A stretch of DNA of 64,000 nt. Source: Eleusine coracana subsp. coracana. Its lineage: Eukaryota; Streptophyta; Magnoliopsida; Poales; Poaceae. The translations under genes and the position numbers were made by a program. Each line of letters begins with the position of its first letter. The stretch's first letter is position 1. Below the pieces are notes generated by a model. It saw only the letters and a program-made list of their open reading frames with translations, was not told where the DNA came from and ran no database searches. Positions 37,001 through 49,245 of the stretch are shown here, one piece after another. The stretch covers positions 8,804,001 to 8,868,000 of the forward strand of contig CM064422.1 of NCBI GenBank assembly GCA_032690845.1, given 5' to 3'.

Positions 37001-38699
37001 TTAATGAAGGGCTATATGAAGAACAGGCCCGATTGAGGGGCATTCCTTTACTGGACTCAAGGCCGAAACAGATTATGAGAAATATGAATGCAAAGGATGC
37101 ATGCAAGAATCAAAAGGTCCTGAAGCTTTGCATTCCATTTGGCTATTCAATTGGACCAACGAAAATTCGTGCATCAGTATCTTCCAAGTTCTAATACATC
37201 CATTTCTCTGTCACTTATGTAGGTTGTCTGCCTGCCTCGTGTTTCAAGAGTTGTTGATATTGTTTCTGTTTTGCAAACAAACAAGCATAATGGTTTTCCT
37301 GTAAGTTACTTCCGGATAGTTGTTGTAAACAAAGTTTTTGTGGGACAACAGTAATTTTTTTTCCATCTTTTTATTTGGTTCAGGTTGTTGATCGTGGTCA
37401 GAATGGCGAGTCACTTGTCATAGGTCTTATACTTCGTAGGTAAGATGCTCTCGAACTTACCATGTTAAGATTTATGAATTGGGGACTCCACAATTGCATT
37501 TGTGAACTAGACTGGTCAATAGTTTCTACAAGATGGGGCAATGGGCCAGCAAGGAGAGCTATGCTTGTAAACAGTTCTACATTACACTGACCCAGTCATC
37601 TTATTGTTGCAGTCATTTACTGGTCCTTCTTCAAGCTAAAGTAGATTTCCAGAATAGTCCTTTTCCTTGCGGACCAGGCGTACTGAACAGGTTTTAATTT
37701 TTCTAAGTTGGAAAAAACATATTCGGTACACTCTTCATCGTAAAGTGGTAATAATGGATTACTCTTGCTGTTATTTAGGCACAATTTTAGTGACTTCGTG
37801 AAACCAGCATCAAGTAAAGGAAAGTCGATTGATGATATTCATTTGACGGAGGATGAACTAGGGTTGTATTTGGATCTGGCCCCATTTTTGAATCCTTCAC
37901 CTTACATAGTGCCTGAGGACATGTCTTTGGCAAAGGTAAATCGATCACCCTTTTCCTAAATATACACAAATTTCACGAAGATGGGTATCTAATAGTCTTT
38001 GCCTCAATGATTCCCAGGTGTACAATCTCTTCCGTCAGCTTGGATTGAGACATATATTTGTTGTTCCTCGTCCTTCTCGTGTTGTAGGATTGATAACAAG
38101 AAAAGACCTCTTACTCGAGGTGATAAGTCATACTTTCGTTTGGAAGTTAACTAATATTATTTTGCTGGCCACTTTATGTGTTTTTGTATCGGTTTCAGGA
38201 GGATAGTAACACCGTGACCACAGAGCTTCAGTCGACTAGTGTAAGGTTTTGATGCTTCTCCCCCAGTTACTATCTGCAGATAGGAAGACTGTCCGTTACT
38301 ACCGAGTAACTGATATTCTAGGAATTTTGTTTGCTTCTAGATGTAAGTTTGAATTACTGAGCTACGTCATGAGCTGACTGAATGTTGCATTGGCAACATA
38401 GAACCACTTTACATAGGATTCATGTGATGCTTCTCCCATGCACGAGCAAAGCAGCACGTAACTAACTCACTCTTATTGCAATTTCATTTAGCACCGTGGA
38501 TGCTCACTAATAGGAATGTGTTATAGGGTCAACCAGTCACATAGATATGGAATTTTTTAAAAGCAAGATCAATAATTTGTTATTGCAGTTTTGGATTTAC
38601 TGAGGTATTCTGTTCTTCAGGGGCCTGCTGAATGGCAAAATGCTCGGCGGGAACGCGCATCTGGGGCGTCCTCTTCTTGACAACCTTGTGATTGAGTAG
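31076..38699 (+). CDS. CLC-D: CLC-d type anion channel/transporter with CBS domains
   Basis: Twenty-three exons join in frame to 796 residues: 31076-31267, 31363-31435, 32734-32955, 33031-33077, 33145-33243, 33505-33579, 34201-34289, 34732-34872, 34951-35021, 35456-35535, 35614-35763, 35864-35923, 36013-36087, 36482-36633, 36777-36912, 36985-37116, 37223-37300, 37384-37439, 37613-37690, 37779-37935, 38018-38119, 38199-38245 and 38621-38699. The N-terminus has the CLC-d motif SLDYEVIENYAYREEQ. Selectivity filter GSGIPE is at about 151-156, with Ser as in chloride-selecting members rather than the Pro of nitrate-type CLC-a. The gating glutamate is in GKEGP (E195), the proton-path glutamate in ALEE (E262), and GQFVPGIMIGS is present. 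The last ~240 residues hold two CBS domains (NKHNGFP; LGLRHIFVVPRPSRVVGLITRKDLL). Arabidopsis CLC-d resides in the trans-Golgi network and helps set lumenal pH. Length and exon phases indicate an intact gene. Confidence 0.97.
33945..34012 (+). mobile_element. tRNA-derived SINE head in CLC-d intron 6
   Basis: TAGCTCAATTGG (33959-33970) matches a Pol III A box and GGTTCAAGTCT (34002-34012) a B box, at near-tRNA spacing and in the sense orientation. The sequence does not fold as a functional tRNA. The 3' body and target duplications could not be defined; GGAAGGA.GGACAATT recurs near 34014 and 34082. Confidence 0.5.
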
Positions 38700-39434
38700 A
38701 TATATACATAGCACCATACGTCTCGAGATAATTTTGACCGATGCAGTTGACCTTCCACTGTATATTGGGGCCTATGCTATTCAGCACTGGGCGGATGCTG
38801 GATAGGATCAGGAGGGCATTTCCCTTCACTGCGCCATGCTCCCTGCGGACTGCCGGACTGGGGCTAGGGTGGTGATCGCTCCATATTTTGATGATTAATT
38901 AGGTGATTGCAAAAGCTGTAACTTGTAGAAATGTTTCTGCCCATCGCCCATGTAATCCCACGAGAAAATTATTGGAAGAGATCGAATGATTGCATTGAGC
39001 GGCATGTGTTATTGTGTTGTAAATACTTTTTTAAATGGGAAAGATATGATGAAAACTAAAACTCTTGGAAGTCAACGAGCCGTGCATGTTTTTGTGCGAT
39101 TTGTTTTTTGAAATGGTTGTCTGTCTTGTTTTTTCCTTCTTGAGAATAGTCTTGTTTCTTTTAGTGGATCGACTTAACTATGGCACATAATCGGGTCCGT
39201 ACGTCAGCAATGGGCCCCTGCCTGTTAATCCGAGCGCACTGGGCCTGTCCATATTGTGTACGCCTCTGTGTCGTTCTCTTTCTTTCTTGAGCTCTAAGCC
39301 GAAGGCGACGAACAAATACTCCTCTCTTCAGCCACGGTTGCGACGCTACTCTCTCTTCTCAGACGCGAAATCGAAACACCAGCAACTTCCTCTCTCCCTA
39401 AAGGCGCGGCGGCGGAGTAAGCGTCGGGTCCGCG
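38700..39434. other. Intergenic: CLC-d 3' flank and proteasome gene promoter
   Basis: 735 bp between two genes on the same strand. 38700-39000 should be CLC-d 3' UTR, and the CT-rich segment at 39265-39410 the proteasome-gene leader. No clear TATA box was seen. Confidence 0.5.
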
Positions 39435-41606
39435 ATGGAGTGCGTCATCGGCGTCGTGGGCCGCGACTTCGCGGTGGTGGCGGCGGACACCTCCGCCGTG
39501 CAGAGCATCCTCGTCCACAAGACGGACGAGGACAAGGTGATGGTCCTCGACTCGCACAAGCTCATGGGCGCCTCTGGGGAACCAGGTGACAGGTGAGTTC
39601 GCTGCCTCCTAATCCGCCGATCCGTTCATCGGTTCGGAGTTCGCGAATTTTAGGGTTTCGCCCGCGCGATCTGATCCCGATCTGGCTTGGGTTTTGCGGT
39701 TTTGGTGATAGTGATGGGGACTTTCGTTTGACTGATGCAGGGTACAGTTCACAGAGTACATACAGAAGAACCTCCACCTCTACCAGTTCCGCAACACCAT
39801 CCCGCTCTCCACGGCTGCCACCGCCAACTTCACTCGCGGCGAGCTCGCAACCGCCCTCCGCAGGGTACCGAACCGCCTAAACCCCATTCCCCTTTTCGAT
39901 TTTATGGTGCTGGATTTGTTTGGGTCTCGAAGGGACTGATTAGGGTTGATTTCGGCATTCTAGAGTTCAATGGATAGAAATTACTGCCGTGGGTAGATGG
40001 TTGTAGTTCTGAGCTGTTACACATTATGAATTTTGTTAGCTTATTAAAGTCAGGGGCGTATGTGATCTGACATAATAATTTGGCAACTGAGAAAATGAAC
40101 ATTCTTTAAGTGGTGTTAGTGAACTCATTTGCTGTGGTAGTATCTAGATAAATTTGTTTAGGCTCTAGTTTCAAAAGGCATATTGCATGCCAGCTCCTGG
40201 TGAACTGATGCCACTTACGGATTTGGTGAATTAGCTAGTGTGTATTTGCTAATGGTATTTTTTTTCCTTACTAGCAGCACATTTTTCCTTATGATAGTAG
40301 TTGTCTCTATATGATTCAAGGCCTGCTCCTTTTATTTTTGGCGAGCATAAGATGTTTGGTGAGATTTGCTCCTATAATAAAGAAGAAAAACGTGCCTGCT
40401 GGAGATTCCTTTGGTCTAAATTGTAGCAGATTAATATGACTTGAACTTATTCTAGAATTATTGGACCATTGAAGTATCTTTTTCATTCATATTAATATCT
40501 TTCTACCATTGTTCAACACATTTAGCATAGTAAAAGCTGATTACCTGTTACCAAATGCGCCATTAGAGTGACCAGTCACCAATATGATAATTTAACCATA
40601 GCATGTTTAGAATAGCTTATTTTCACTTATGGCTCTACCCACAAGTTTTTCAGGTTTAATAATAAGGATTGATATAATCTAAATATGAAGTTATGGACCA
40701 CCATAGATAAGAAGAATATTTTGAGTGCTTCTTGTAAACTGTTAGTGTGATTTTTTTTTGACATTACTGTTAGTGTGATTTCATCTAAGGATTGCGATTA
40801 GATGCTTTACTTCTGATGCATGATGTGGGAAGATAGCTTTTATGTTTTTTCTTTCCCTATGTGTCATTTTTATGATAATACTATAGGGGCAAATTGTCAT
40901 TACAACTTTGAAGGTTACAATGGAAATATAACGAATTCTCAATTTCTTACAAGATCAATGCTAATTCAGTATTGCAATTGTACATCTCTTATGGAATTTA
41001 AGATGCTTTGATATAGCTTCCTACACCTAGCACCTAGTAGTAGAATTTTGTTCGAACCTCTTTCAGTCAGTATACTGCCAGTGCCATGCTTCTTTTGCAT
41101 AAGCTTTTAGGGATCATTTGTAAACCCATCTTTTTTCTTCTTTTTATCTGCTGATATGTTGTGTGCTTTTGATCCATTGAGTCCTATATGTTTATGTTCC
41201 TTGACAGTTGACACCATGTCTCATGTCTTTTATTCTCCAGAATCCGTATATGGTCAATGTTATACTGGCTGGATATGATAAGGATGTTGGTGCCTCCATG
41301 TATTACATCGACTACATTGCAACCTTGCACAAGATTGACAAGGGTGCTTTTGGTTATGGCTCTTACTTCTGTTTATCGTTGATGGACAAGTTGTATCATC
41401 CAGACATGACAGTTGAGGAAGCAGTAGATCTTGTTGACAAGTGCATCAAGGAGATCCGACTCCGATTGGTTGTTGCACCTCAGAATTTTGTGATCAAGGT
41501 TGTGGACAAGGATGGGGCTAAGGTGTATGCGAGGCGTGAATATATTAGCGACAGCCCCCCAGATGCTGCTCCTGCAACTGCATCTGCAACTGCAACTGAG
41601 GCCTGA
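39435..41606 (+). CDS. PBD1: 20S proteasome subunit beta type-2 (beta4 position, PBD)
   Basis: Three exons, 39435-39592, 39741-39864 and 41241-41606, give 215 residues. The start MECVIGVVGRDFAVVAADTS is typical of plant PBD subunits, as are YIQKNLHLYQFRNTIPLSTAA, NPYMVNVILAGYD and ASMYYIDYIATLHKIDKGAF. The N-terminal catalytic Thr and propeptide of active beta subunits are absent, so this is a structural, non-catalytic beta4 subunit of the 20S core in cytosol and nucleus. The C-terminus has a short Ala/Thr-rich extension (PDAAPATASATATEA) that explains the slightly larger size than the ~204 residues of Arabidopsis PBD. Intron 2 is 1376 bp and holds no recognised element. The gene appears intact. 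Confidence 0.97.
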
Positions 41607-42365
41607 TGTGTTTACTCTTTGGTTGTTGGATTGGACCCGTTGCTGCAGGTTGAACCTTTGTTGAACTGTTAATTGTTTCTCAGACAGCTATGTAATCGCA
41701 AATACTTGACCTGAAAATGTTATGCAGTTTCAGCCGACTTTTACTAGTATGTTTCTGAACCTTTCTTTTCTGTTTCTGGGTGCTGTATCCTGCTGCCGAA
41801 TGCCTCGAGTTTGATGATATTTTAATATGGTGGCGCAGTCTGCAGTTCTAGAGAATTATTTGAGCATCTCAGTGAAATGAGTGTGTTGGTGCCTTTTTTT
41901 TTAAGTAGTCTTCTTTGCCGTGTTGGTGCCTGTTTCTCTTCTGTCAGGGTTTGGGTTTGTGTGAGAGTTGGGGTTTGCTGCCTTGTTTTTTTTTGGGATA
42001 CCGTTTGCTGTCTAGTTGATTGGTAATTTGGTAACGCATCTGGTTGTAAATACGCTTACGCCCAGATGTTTGACGTTGCACACAGTGACAGCAAATTATT
42101 TACATGGTCACAAACTCTTCCGATTGTAACCACAAGGATAATATGACTTGATCACGGTCGAAAGCACACTGGATTGACCGGGCATGAATGAAATATGATA
42201 ATACCAGTACCTTTATTGAGACTGCAACAAACAATCAATTGAACAAATTGGACGAATGACAGCACATAATGAAACAAGCATGACACACTCAAAAAAGTCC
42301 TCGCCAATGCTGAACTGAGAGCCCGACGACACACTGACGCAGCGGCACGGCTGAAACCACAGCGC
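41607..42365. other. Intergenic, convergent 3' ends
   Basis: Between the proteasome gene (+) and the LTP gene (-). It holds both 3' UTRs; short T-runs occur near 41896 and 41987. Nothing else seen. Confidence 0.6.
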
Positions 42366-42956
42366 TCACGCAGCCAAGACGGCGGAAACCGCAGCCACCG
42401 TAAGCCCGAGCATCAAACCCGCCGAGCTCCCGAGCTTCGCTCCGCCCGATGGCAGGCTAGGTGTCGCCTTCGATCCACCGCCGCTGCCGCCTGACCCTGC
42501 ATCACAATTCCACGGAAATCAATTCAGCAACTTGAGAAATAAAAGCACAGCAGTCAACGTGCACTGATGCAGGTGAAGTAAAGCTCTGTCGGCCGGAGCC
42601 AAACGCTCACCTTTGCTGCAATCACTGACGGGCGGGGTCTGGACGTTGCACGCTTTGGGGAGGCCGAGCGCGCGCTCCCTGTCGATTGTGACGCCGCCGA
42701 GGGAGGACGATGCGCCGCTGCCCAGCGCGGAGCAGAGGCACTGCGGCTTGGACTGTACCACGGTCCGGAGCTGCGAGCAGCACGAGCTGCTCGGCGCCGC
42801 CGTGCCGTTGCCGCTGATGTAGTCCATGCACGGGGACAGACTCACCAGCGCCGACGTGCAGTCGCTGTCGCCGGAGCCGGACTGCGCGGACGCCGCCGCG
42901 ATCAGCAGCGAGACGGCGGCCGCGGCCAGGAGGCAGGTTCTTGCTCTCGCTTCCAT
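42366..42956 (-). CDS. GPI-anchored non-specific lipid transfer protein (LTPG type)
   Basis: Two exons, 42611-42956 and 42366-42496, give 158 residues. The signal peptide is residues 1-24 (LLAAAAVSLLIAAASA). The eight-cysteine motif is complete: C33, C43, C59-C60, C73-x-C75, C103 and C113. An N-glycosylation site lies at N50 (NGT). After a Gly/Ser linker (GSGGSGGGS) the second exon encodes a small-residue cleavage zone and a hydrophobic tail (AGLMLGLTVAAVSAVLAA) with nothing after it, the pattern of a GPI-anchor signal. Reading past the splice donor gives a false frame of 145 residues without the tail. Expected location: outer leaflet of the plasma membrane or cell wall, in cuticular-lipid or suberin export. 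Its upstream region has a TATA box and a 71-bp tandem duplication. Confidence 0.93.
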
Positions 42957-43070
42957 TTTCTGCGAGGCTCCTTGCAGAGAAGTTCTTTGGAAGTTGGACT
43001 GGGTGTTGCTGGCTACTTCGTGGTCAATCTGTTGCAGGCTTGTGTGTTCTTCTCAGGTTCGTTTGGGTGT

Positions 43071-43082
43071 GATTTATATAGG
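43071..43082 (-). promoter_or_regulatory. TATA box of the LTPG gene
   Basis: Minus-strand CCTATATAAATC, 115 bp upstream of the ATG at 42956; the leader would be about 85 nt. Confidence 0.65.
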
Positions 43083-43222
43083 AGTGGTTTGACATGGAAG
43101 CTGAATGAATGAGTCAGTAGGTGTTGGTGAGCTACCACTTCCTACTTCAGCAGACAAATTATACTTCCATTCAAACTCGTCGACCATCTGAGTCGTTACA
43201 GTCCGTTTAACAAAATGTTTCC

Positions 43223-43364
43223 AAATTTGGCGTGTTAGATGAGACTAGCAACGGTACTGGTATTTTAATGAGTTTGTTTCTCCTGTTCTATATAAATTTG
43301 GCGTGTTAGATGAGGCTCACAACGGTACTGGTATCTTAATGACTTTGTTTCTCTTGTTCTATAT
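43223..43364. repeat. Two-copy 71-bp tandem duplication upstream of LTPG
   Basis: The segment AAATTTGGCGTGTTAGATGA...TTCTATAT at 43223-43293 recurs at 43294-43364 with only about five differences. The second copy is followed by AAACTCAGG. Both copies carry CTATATAAA at their right junction on the + strand. It lies about 270-410 bp upstream of the LTPG start. Confidence 0.9.
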
Positions 43365-43805
43365 AAACTCAGGTTAGGAAGGTACATCAGCCTTACAACT
43401 GGTAGGAAACCAAAAAGATCGACCTTGACCAATCACACGTTGTATTGCAATCATGGAGACGGTGGACCGACCTTGAACTGACTTGCAAGATTTTGTCAAA
43501 GATTTTTTTTCCTTTCATCTATGGTGAACTGGTCTTGCTGTGCACATGACAGAAGGGGCATGCGCCTTAAAATGCTCTGCACTGCACCACTATTTACAAA
43601 TTACAAACATGTCAGACCACTGAATAATACTACCAACAAACAATTGCACTGCACTCCAGGCCAACTTCTGTGTGCTAACAGTGACGTCAATTACAAATTA
43701 TATTTTACAAATACGTGACCTGTGCTATAGTTAATAAGATGACCGCCAAAACTGAATCTTCAACGTGTTCTTCATATAAGAGCAAATGCAGCTTCGTATC
43801 CCCCC

Positions 43806-46800
43806 TTATAGAGGCCTCAAAAGCGGGTAATCTTCAAGGAGCTCTCGCTCTGTCAATGTGTCGTTCTCATTTTGTGGAGTCCATAGGACCTCTACTGCCT
43901 GTAATGAAGGTTAACAAAGTGTCATATATCATAGTGGTATGGCAAAAGTACCAACTAAACCTCAGATAACAACTTAAAAATTCTTTGGCGACTTCGTGTG
44001 GCTCTTGTTCATTTCATCACTAGGGATGAATGCATTGAATCTAGCAAAACGTTGCTAATTAAATGTACTGCAATGTGTTATCGATCTACTGCAATTTAAT
44101 ATGCTCAACTGAGATCTCGCAGCCTCCTAAAGAATATATTGAAACAGTTTTTGGACCAAGTTTGGAACAGAACAGTTGATTTGGTGTCCATAACCAGGTT
44201 GCTACAAATTCACATTACTCTGAAGCAATCAGCATGCAACGGCTCATGAGTACAGATTGTAGGACTGAAAAATATTCAAATGCCACAGAACAGTAAGAAA
44301 GAGAGGAAGCAAGGAACGGGTACCAGTATTTTGTTTGATGGTATAGCAGCAAGATTTTGTAGAGCTGCCTTCAAGTCATTGCTGCTATTTATGACAGGTA
44401 GCTTGTGAACTCCTTCAGCAGCCACCAATATGGTTATCTAGAAATATGAAATAAAAAAGACTTGAATATCATTTGGTGAATATTAATGGCAAAACAGCTT
44501 ATCACTCAAACCTATAAACAGAGGAAATCAGAAACTAATGAAAAAAAAAAACAGATAGTAAACGAATCTTGTCACAGGAATGAGAGTTTACAGTGCAATG
44601 TTCCTTTTGACTTCTAATTCTTAAACAGCAAAAGCATATTGAATGGTATCAGCAAAGCACATGAACCAGATTTAACTGTATATGGCTATATGCCATTTAT
44701 ATGTTCAATAAAGCACTATGGTGTCAATGATATAATCTGGCAAAACGATATTAATCATGAAGGTACCGAACAGTTGCATGTATAAGAAGCTACATGAAAA
44801 GCCTGGTACCATTTGTTACATACCACTATGTACTCGTTGCTAAAACCACTTGATCTTTGACTGGCTGTTTTATTCCTCTTGATGCTGTTCACATTCACAA
44901 GTGTCTCTTCATCAAACTTGCCTCTCTCCTCAATAGATAGTTGATTGAAACGTTTCTCCCCATCATCCATGCTCCGTTTCACATCAACCTGCAGAATAAT
45001 GAAGAAAGATTTAAAAGATATTTGCCTGTGCTCCTTTTGGTTTTTGCCAATTTGGAACAAGCCCTTTGTACTCTGTAAGTATTTTTCTTTTCTTTAATAA
45101 AATTAACAGTGGGAGCCTCTCCTACTGTATTCCAGTAAAAAAAAAAGAAACATATGCAATTCCAAATCTATGAAAGCTTGCTACTGAAGACATAATATGG
45201 TGCTCAATGCTCATGTATAGGATGTCTATATTACTTGCAACATACAAAAAAGAGGTTTATGATAAATTCATCACTGGTGAAATAAAACAAATATTGCAAC
45301 TTTGTTTTGCCTTTGCTAGGAGGTAGCTGTTTAGCATTCCATTGCATAATAAATATCAGAGTTACAGCATTTCAGTAATCAAATTAGAAGGAAGCAAGAC
45401 TGCAATCTGTATAAGAAACTGAAAATTACTATCTGAATGGCAAGATGTGCATACCGTAGAGTAAGCTGAGATACAGCAATCTGGATGGCGAAGTAATGCC
45501 AATGTTGTCTCTATGGAAATATCGGCAATTAAAAAGTTAGTGTGATTTAAAGGCAACAGGGAATAGCCTGAGGTCTTACAGAAAGAACAGTAGTTCAATA
45601 AAATGTATTATGCATAGTGTAATCAATTTTGAATGCAGACCTGCAGACCTGCAGACTCTAATATCATCATGATATTTATTTTAAGAGACATTTCCTATCC
45701 AAAGACTAATTCAGAACAGTAGACAGATGGACACAGCACCGAAGTTTCAGTTAGAGATTAAAAACAAATTTATGTCCACAACAGTCACTCCCAGCAAACA
45801 AAGGGAAAGCCCTAATCAACAGCTACTCAAATCAGAAGAAAGGAGACAGATCACTTTCAGTAAACCAGTATATTGACTTCAAAATGTCAAACAGTAACTT
45901 GTCATAGCCCATATTTGATAGGCATACACAAAGGATGGAACCACTACTGATAGACTGGGTTCCTGCAACACCGAAAGACCCCACCCAACCCGTTAACCAT
46001 ATGGATATGATCATCTTTCTAACAAATTCTAGGTGACCACAGCGTGCCATGGCTAACTTTGCCCTCTTTTTTTTTTGTACTCAATACGGGATAAGCTAGT
46101 ATTTGGAATAGCTACATTTTAACGGTTTTTATCACTGCCATACAGCATCGTAATCATTGAAATAGTAAAGTGATGCAGCAACTTTGGTTTACCTGTCAAC
46201 ACATAGCTCAACCCAGCTGGGGTTGATGTATCTGCTTTCTCGGCTATTTGATCAAGTTCCTTCTGAAATGATCGGGCCAAGCCCAGCAAGCCAACCTACC
46301 AACAAAATGTATGGATTAGAAAGTGATAAATGGCTACAACGTTCCATGCATCTCAACAATAAAATACCTGTGAATGAAACATTTTTGCAACTATTGTACA
46401 TGATACTATGAAGAAAAACTGGAATTCGGCATGTGATGGTAGTAATAATGAAACCGATTATCCCATGCCTCGGTGAATTGTGTAACATATATGATGATTT
46501 GAAAAGAAATTCTATTAGCTACTTAGTTAATCTGTAGTTGAAAAATCAACCAACACAAGTATGTGTGTGAGCAATTCTAGGCAAGGTATGCAGTGTTGGC
46601 CACACAACAACGCTCAATTAGGACAGCATTTAGGCAATGGCTTGAACCAAAATAATGAACTGGTTTGCCAAATCAAGAAGTCAGATTACATTTATCCATA
46701 GCCAATGTAACAGCATTCATATTTGTGTATCTGTAGTGGTGATGATGGAAGCAATTATCCCACACCTTGGTACATTGTGTAACATGTATGATGATTTGGA

Positions 46801-47735
46801 AAGAAATACTACTAGAGTAATAGTTACTACTTAGTTAAGGTTTTAGTTGAAAAAAAAAACTACCAGCAGAAATGTGTGTGTCTAACCAACAATTCACACC
46901 CAGACAGCCTCAAATGTGAATTCTAGGCAAAGCATGTTGTATCGGCCATGAGGTTATGCTCAATTAGGATGGCATTTAGGGAAGGGCTCGAACAAATATA
47001 ATGAAATGGATTGGTTAAAATCAGAAGTCGATTACATTTATCAAAAGCCAATCTAACAGCATTGATTTATGTATTTGTAGTGGCTGACCAACGAAACAAA
47101 CAACAGGGATCCTGAAATCGTACCTGCAGCTTGAGGACGGTGGTCTTCTGCGTCTCGGTGAGCACGCTGCCCCCGCCGGACGAGTCCGTGAGGAACCCCG
47201 CGAGGTAGAGGAACGCGGCGAAGCCGATGAGCGTGAAGAGGATCCCGGACCCGCCGAACCCGATGCCGACGGCGGGGCCGACGGAGAAGAATGGGGAGGG
47301 CGAGAAGTATGGCGCGGCGGAGTACGCGCCCGCCCGCGGCGCGGGGGCCGTGTACCCGTACGACGGCGGCGGGGCCGAGCGCGCCGAGGAGCGCGAGGAG
47401 AAGGCGGACCCGCCGACGCGTCCACCCGAGGCCGCCAGCGCCGCGTGCGGACCCGCCGCGGCGGCGAGCAGCGCGCCGGCCAGCAGGAGCGCGAGGGCCG
47501 GCCGCTTGAGCGCTGCGAGCGTGTCGAGGACGGAGCGGCGGAGCGCGGAGAGCGCGTGGCTGAGTTTCGTGGGGTTCTCCTCCTCCTTCGCGGTGGTGAG
47601 CGGCGGGAGGCGGTGGTGCGCGCGGAGGACGGGGAGGCGCGGGGGGCGGAGGCCGCGGCGGGGCGGGAGCGGGAGCGGGCGCGGGCGCGGGGAGGAGAGG
47701 AGGCGGGTGGCCTCGAGGAGGGAGGCGGCGGCCAT
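43806..47735 (-). CDS. FLAP1: Chloroplast DUF1517 membrane protein (FLAP1-like)
   Basis: Six exons join in frame: 47124-47735, 46193-46295, 45455-45510, 44824-44988, 44324-44437 and 43806-43898, giving 380 residues. The first ~48 residues are Arg/Pro/Leu-rich without acids, a chloroplast transit peptide. Hydrophobic segments follow at about 78-97 (PALALLLAGALLAAAAGPHA) and about 165-185 (GILFTLIGFAAFLYLAGFL). The conserved DUF1517 part begins VGLLGLARSFQKELDQIAEKA. It continues through ETTLALLRHPDCCISAYST, EERGKFDEETLVNVNSI, ILVAAEGVHKLP and VEVLWTPQNENDTLTERELL. This matches the Arabidopsis At1g54520 family (FLAP1, reported in acclimation to fluctuating light) as I recall it. It likely sits in the thylakoid or envelope membrane. 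The gene looks intact; intron 1 contains a ~300-bp tandem duplication. Confidence 0.9.
46438..47083. repeat. ~300-bp tandem duplication in FLAP1 intron 1
   Basis: 46438-46740 and 46741-47083 are diverged copies of one segment. Matching blocks are ATTATCCCA..CTTGG/CTCGG, ATTGTGTAACAT.TATGATGATTTG, CTACTTAGTTAA, AATTCTAGGCAA and GCTCAATTAGGA. Others are GATTACATTTATC.A.AGCCAAT and TGTAGTGG. Copy 2 is longer because of an extra ~35 bp near 46890. It falls wholly inside the intron. Confidence 0.85.
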
Positions 47736-49245
47736 TCCCCGGCGGTGCGGTGCGGTGCGGAGGAGGAGGAGGTGGGAGCGGGAGGGATATTTTGTTTTGA
47801 GAAGGGAAGCGTTTGTGTGTACGGGGAGGCGGGTCGGGACGTGAGGCTGCCGGCTGCGCGGGCGGGGGATGGATCCTGCCGCGATCGGCAGACGTGGACG
47901 ACGACCCGCGCCGGATTGGGGAGCTCCTGTAGTCCTGTCTTCTTCCGCGGCGCGAGGAGTCTCCGGACCGTTCTACAGTGTCGTGAAGGGAACCAACGGT
48001 CTGGATGGGGTCTGGACGCAAAAACTGATGGCGTCGCGCGTGGTGCGCGGCCATTTGGGCAGCGAAGCGGGGTAACGTTATACGATAGCACGTTTCTTTG
48101 GTACGTACATTATAAAATTTTGGTGTTGGGCTCGCTTGGAGACGTGCAGTTCTTTTAACGCGTTTGTTGTTGCATCCGTGACCGCGCCTACGTTGGCCAT
48201 GAGCTGACCTGAACGGTGCTGCCTGAAGCACGAGAGGTACGGGCCACGATTTTCTCCATGTCACATCAGGAAATATTCTATTACTAGGATGCCTGTGCAG
48301 CAAGCAGGTTGCCTTCACGTTGGACTGCTCTATAAAGCTACTAGTCATCATTGAAGAAGAAGCTTTCTCCGCAATACATATTCTTCAAATGCTACTCCTA
48401 TGTTGCAGGGGATGTAAATGTCCATATCCACAAATACTTGTTGCAAACAGATGCTTGGATAAATGTTTCAGTGATCATGTCGGCGTCTGCTGCATCTTCG
48501 TCGTGCACTAGTTATGGTCCGCGCGCTGGGCAGAACGAAGACAACCGGGCACGAACGCCGGAACTACGCGGCGTTGTTCATGAGCACGCGATCCATTCTG
48601 AACGGAGCATCGAGTAGTCAAGCTGCATCCCGGCGATGTGAACGAATTTCTCTTTGATATTTCCGCCACAAAAAAATTCAGTTGCTGCTATGATGTATAT
48701 GAAGTGAAAAGCACATACTCAGTCTAAACACCTGCCTGATGCAGAGTCATGCCTTGGCGGTGACGAACTGTCGTTACGGCGCAAGCCAAAGCTAATCTGG
48801 CAGGGGGCACCACAGGGAAACAAAACAAAACAAAAAATCCCATCGCTTATTCCACGTATTTGGGCCAGCCTCGACGTCAGCGTGGCGACTGAACTGAGTA
48901 AAGAAGAAAAGCACTTACAAGATTACCAGCGGTCTGACGTTGAGGAGCTGAAGGCAGAGGATCTCGTTCACCAAGTATCGCTGTCACAATGATCCGGCAC
49001 CGTTCTCTGAATGCATCCGTTTTGAGCTGCTCCTGCCCAAAGCGGATCCCCCTCTGGTTCCGGCACGTTCTCGAGGAGGAAGGAAATGTATGCAGAACGG
49101 CGGGTTCCGGGTGTACATTTGATCATTATCACCTACGTACGCTGGATCACAAGAGTCGTTTGCCGTATGATTTGATCGAGAGCACGCACCACCTACGCTA
49201 GCTGGAAGAGCTTCTGTCCTGGGTCGGGCTCGCGCCGAGCCGACG
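47736..49245. other. Divergent intergenic region
   Basis: 1.5 kb between FLAP1 (-) and the TMK-like pseudogene (+). 47736-48080 is GC-rich FLAP1 promoter or leader with spurious open frames on both strands. No element recognised further right. Confidence 0.45.

Noticed and set aside
47053..48351. Very long open frames (356 and 432 residues) over FLAP1 exon 1
   Set aside because: Alternative frames of the GC-rich transit-peptide exon and promoter; Pro/Arg-rich, without domains. The third frame matches DUF1517 proteins.
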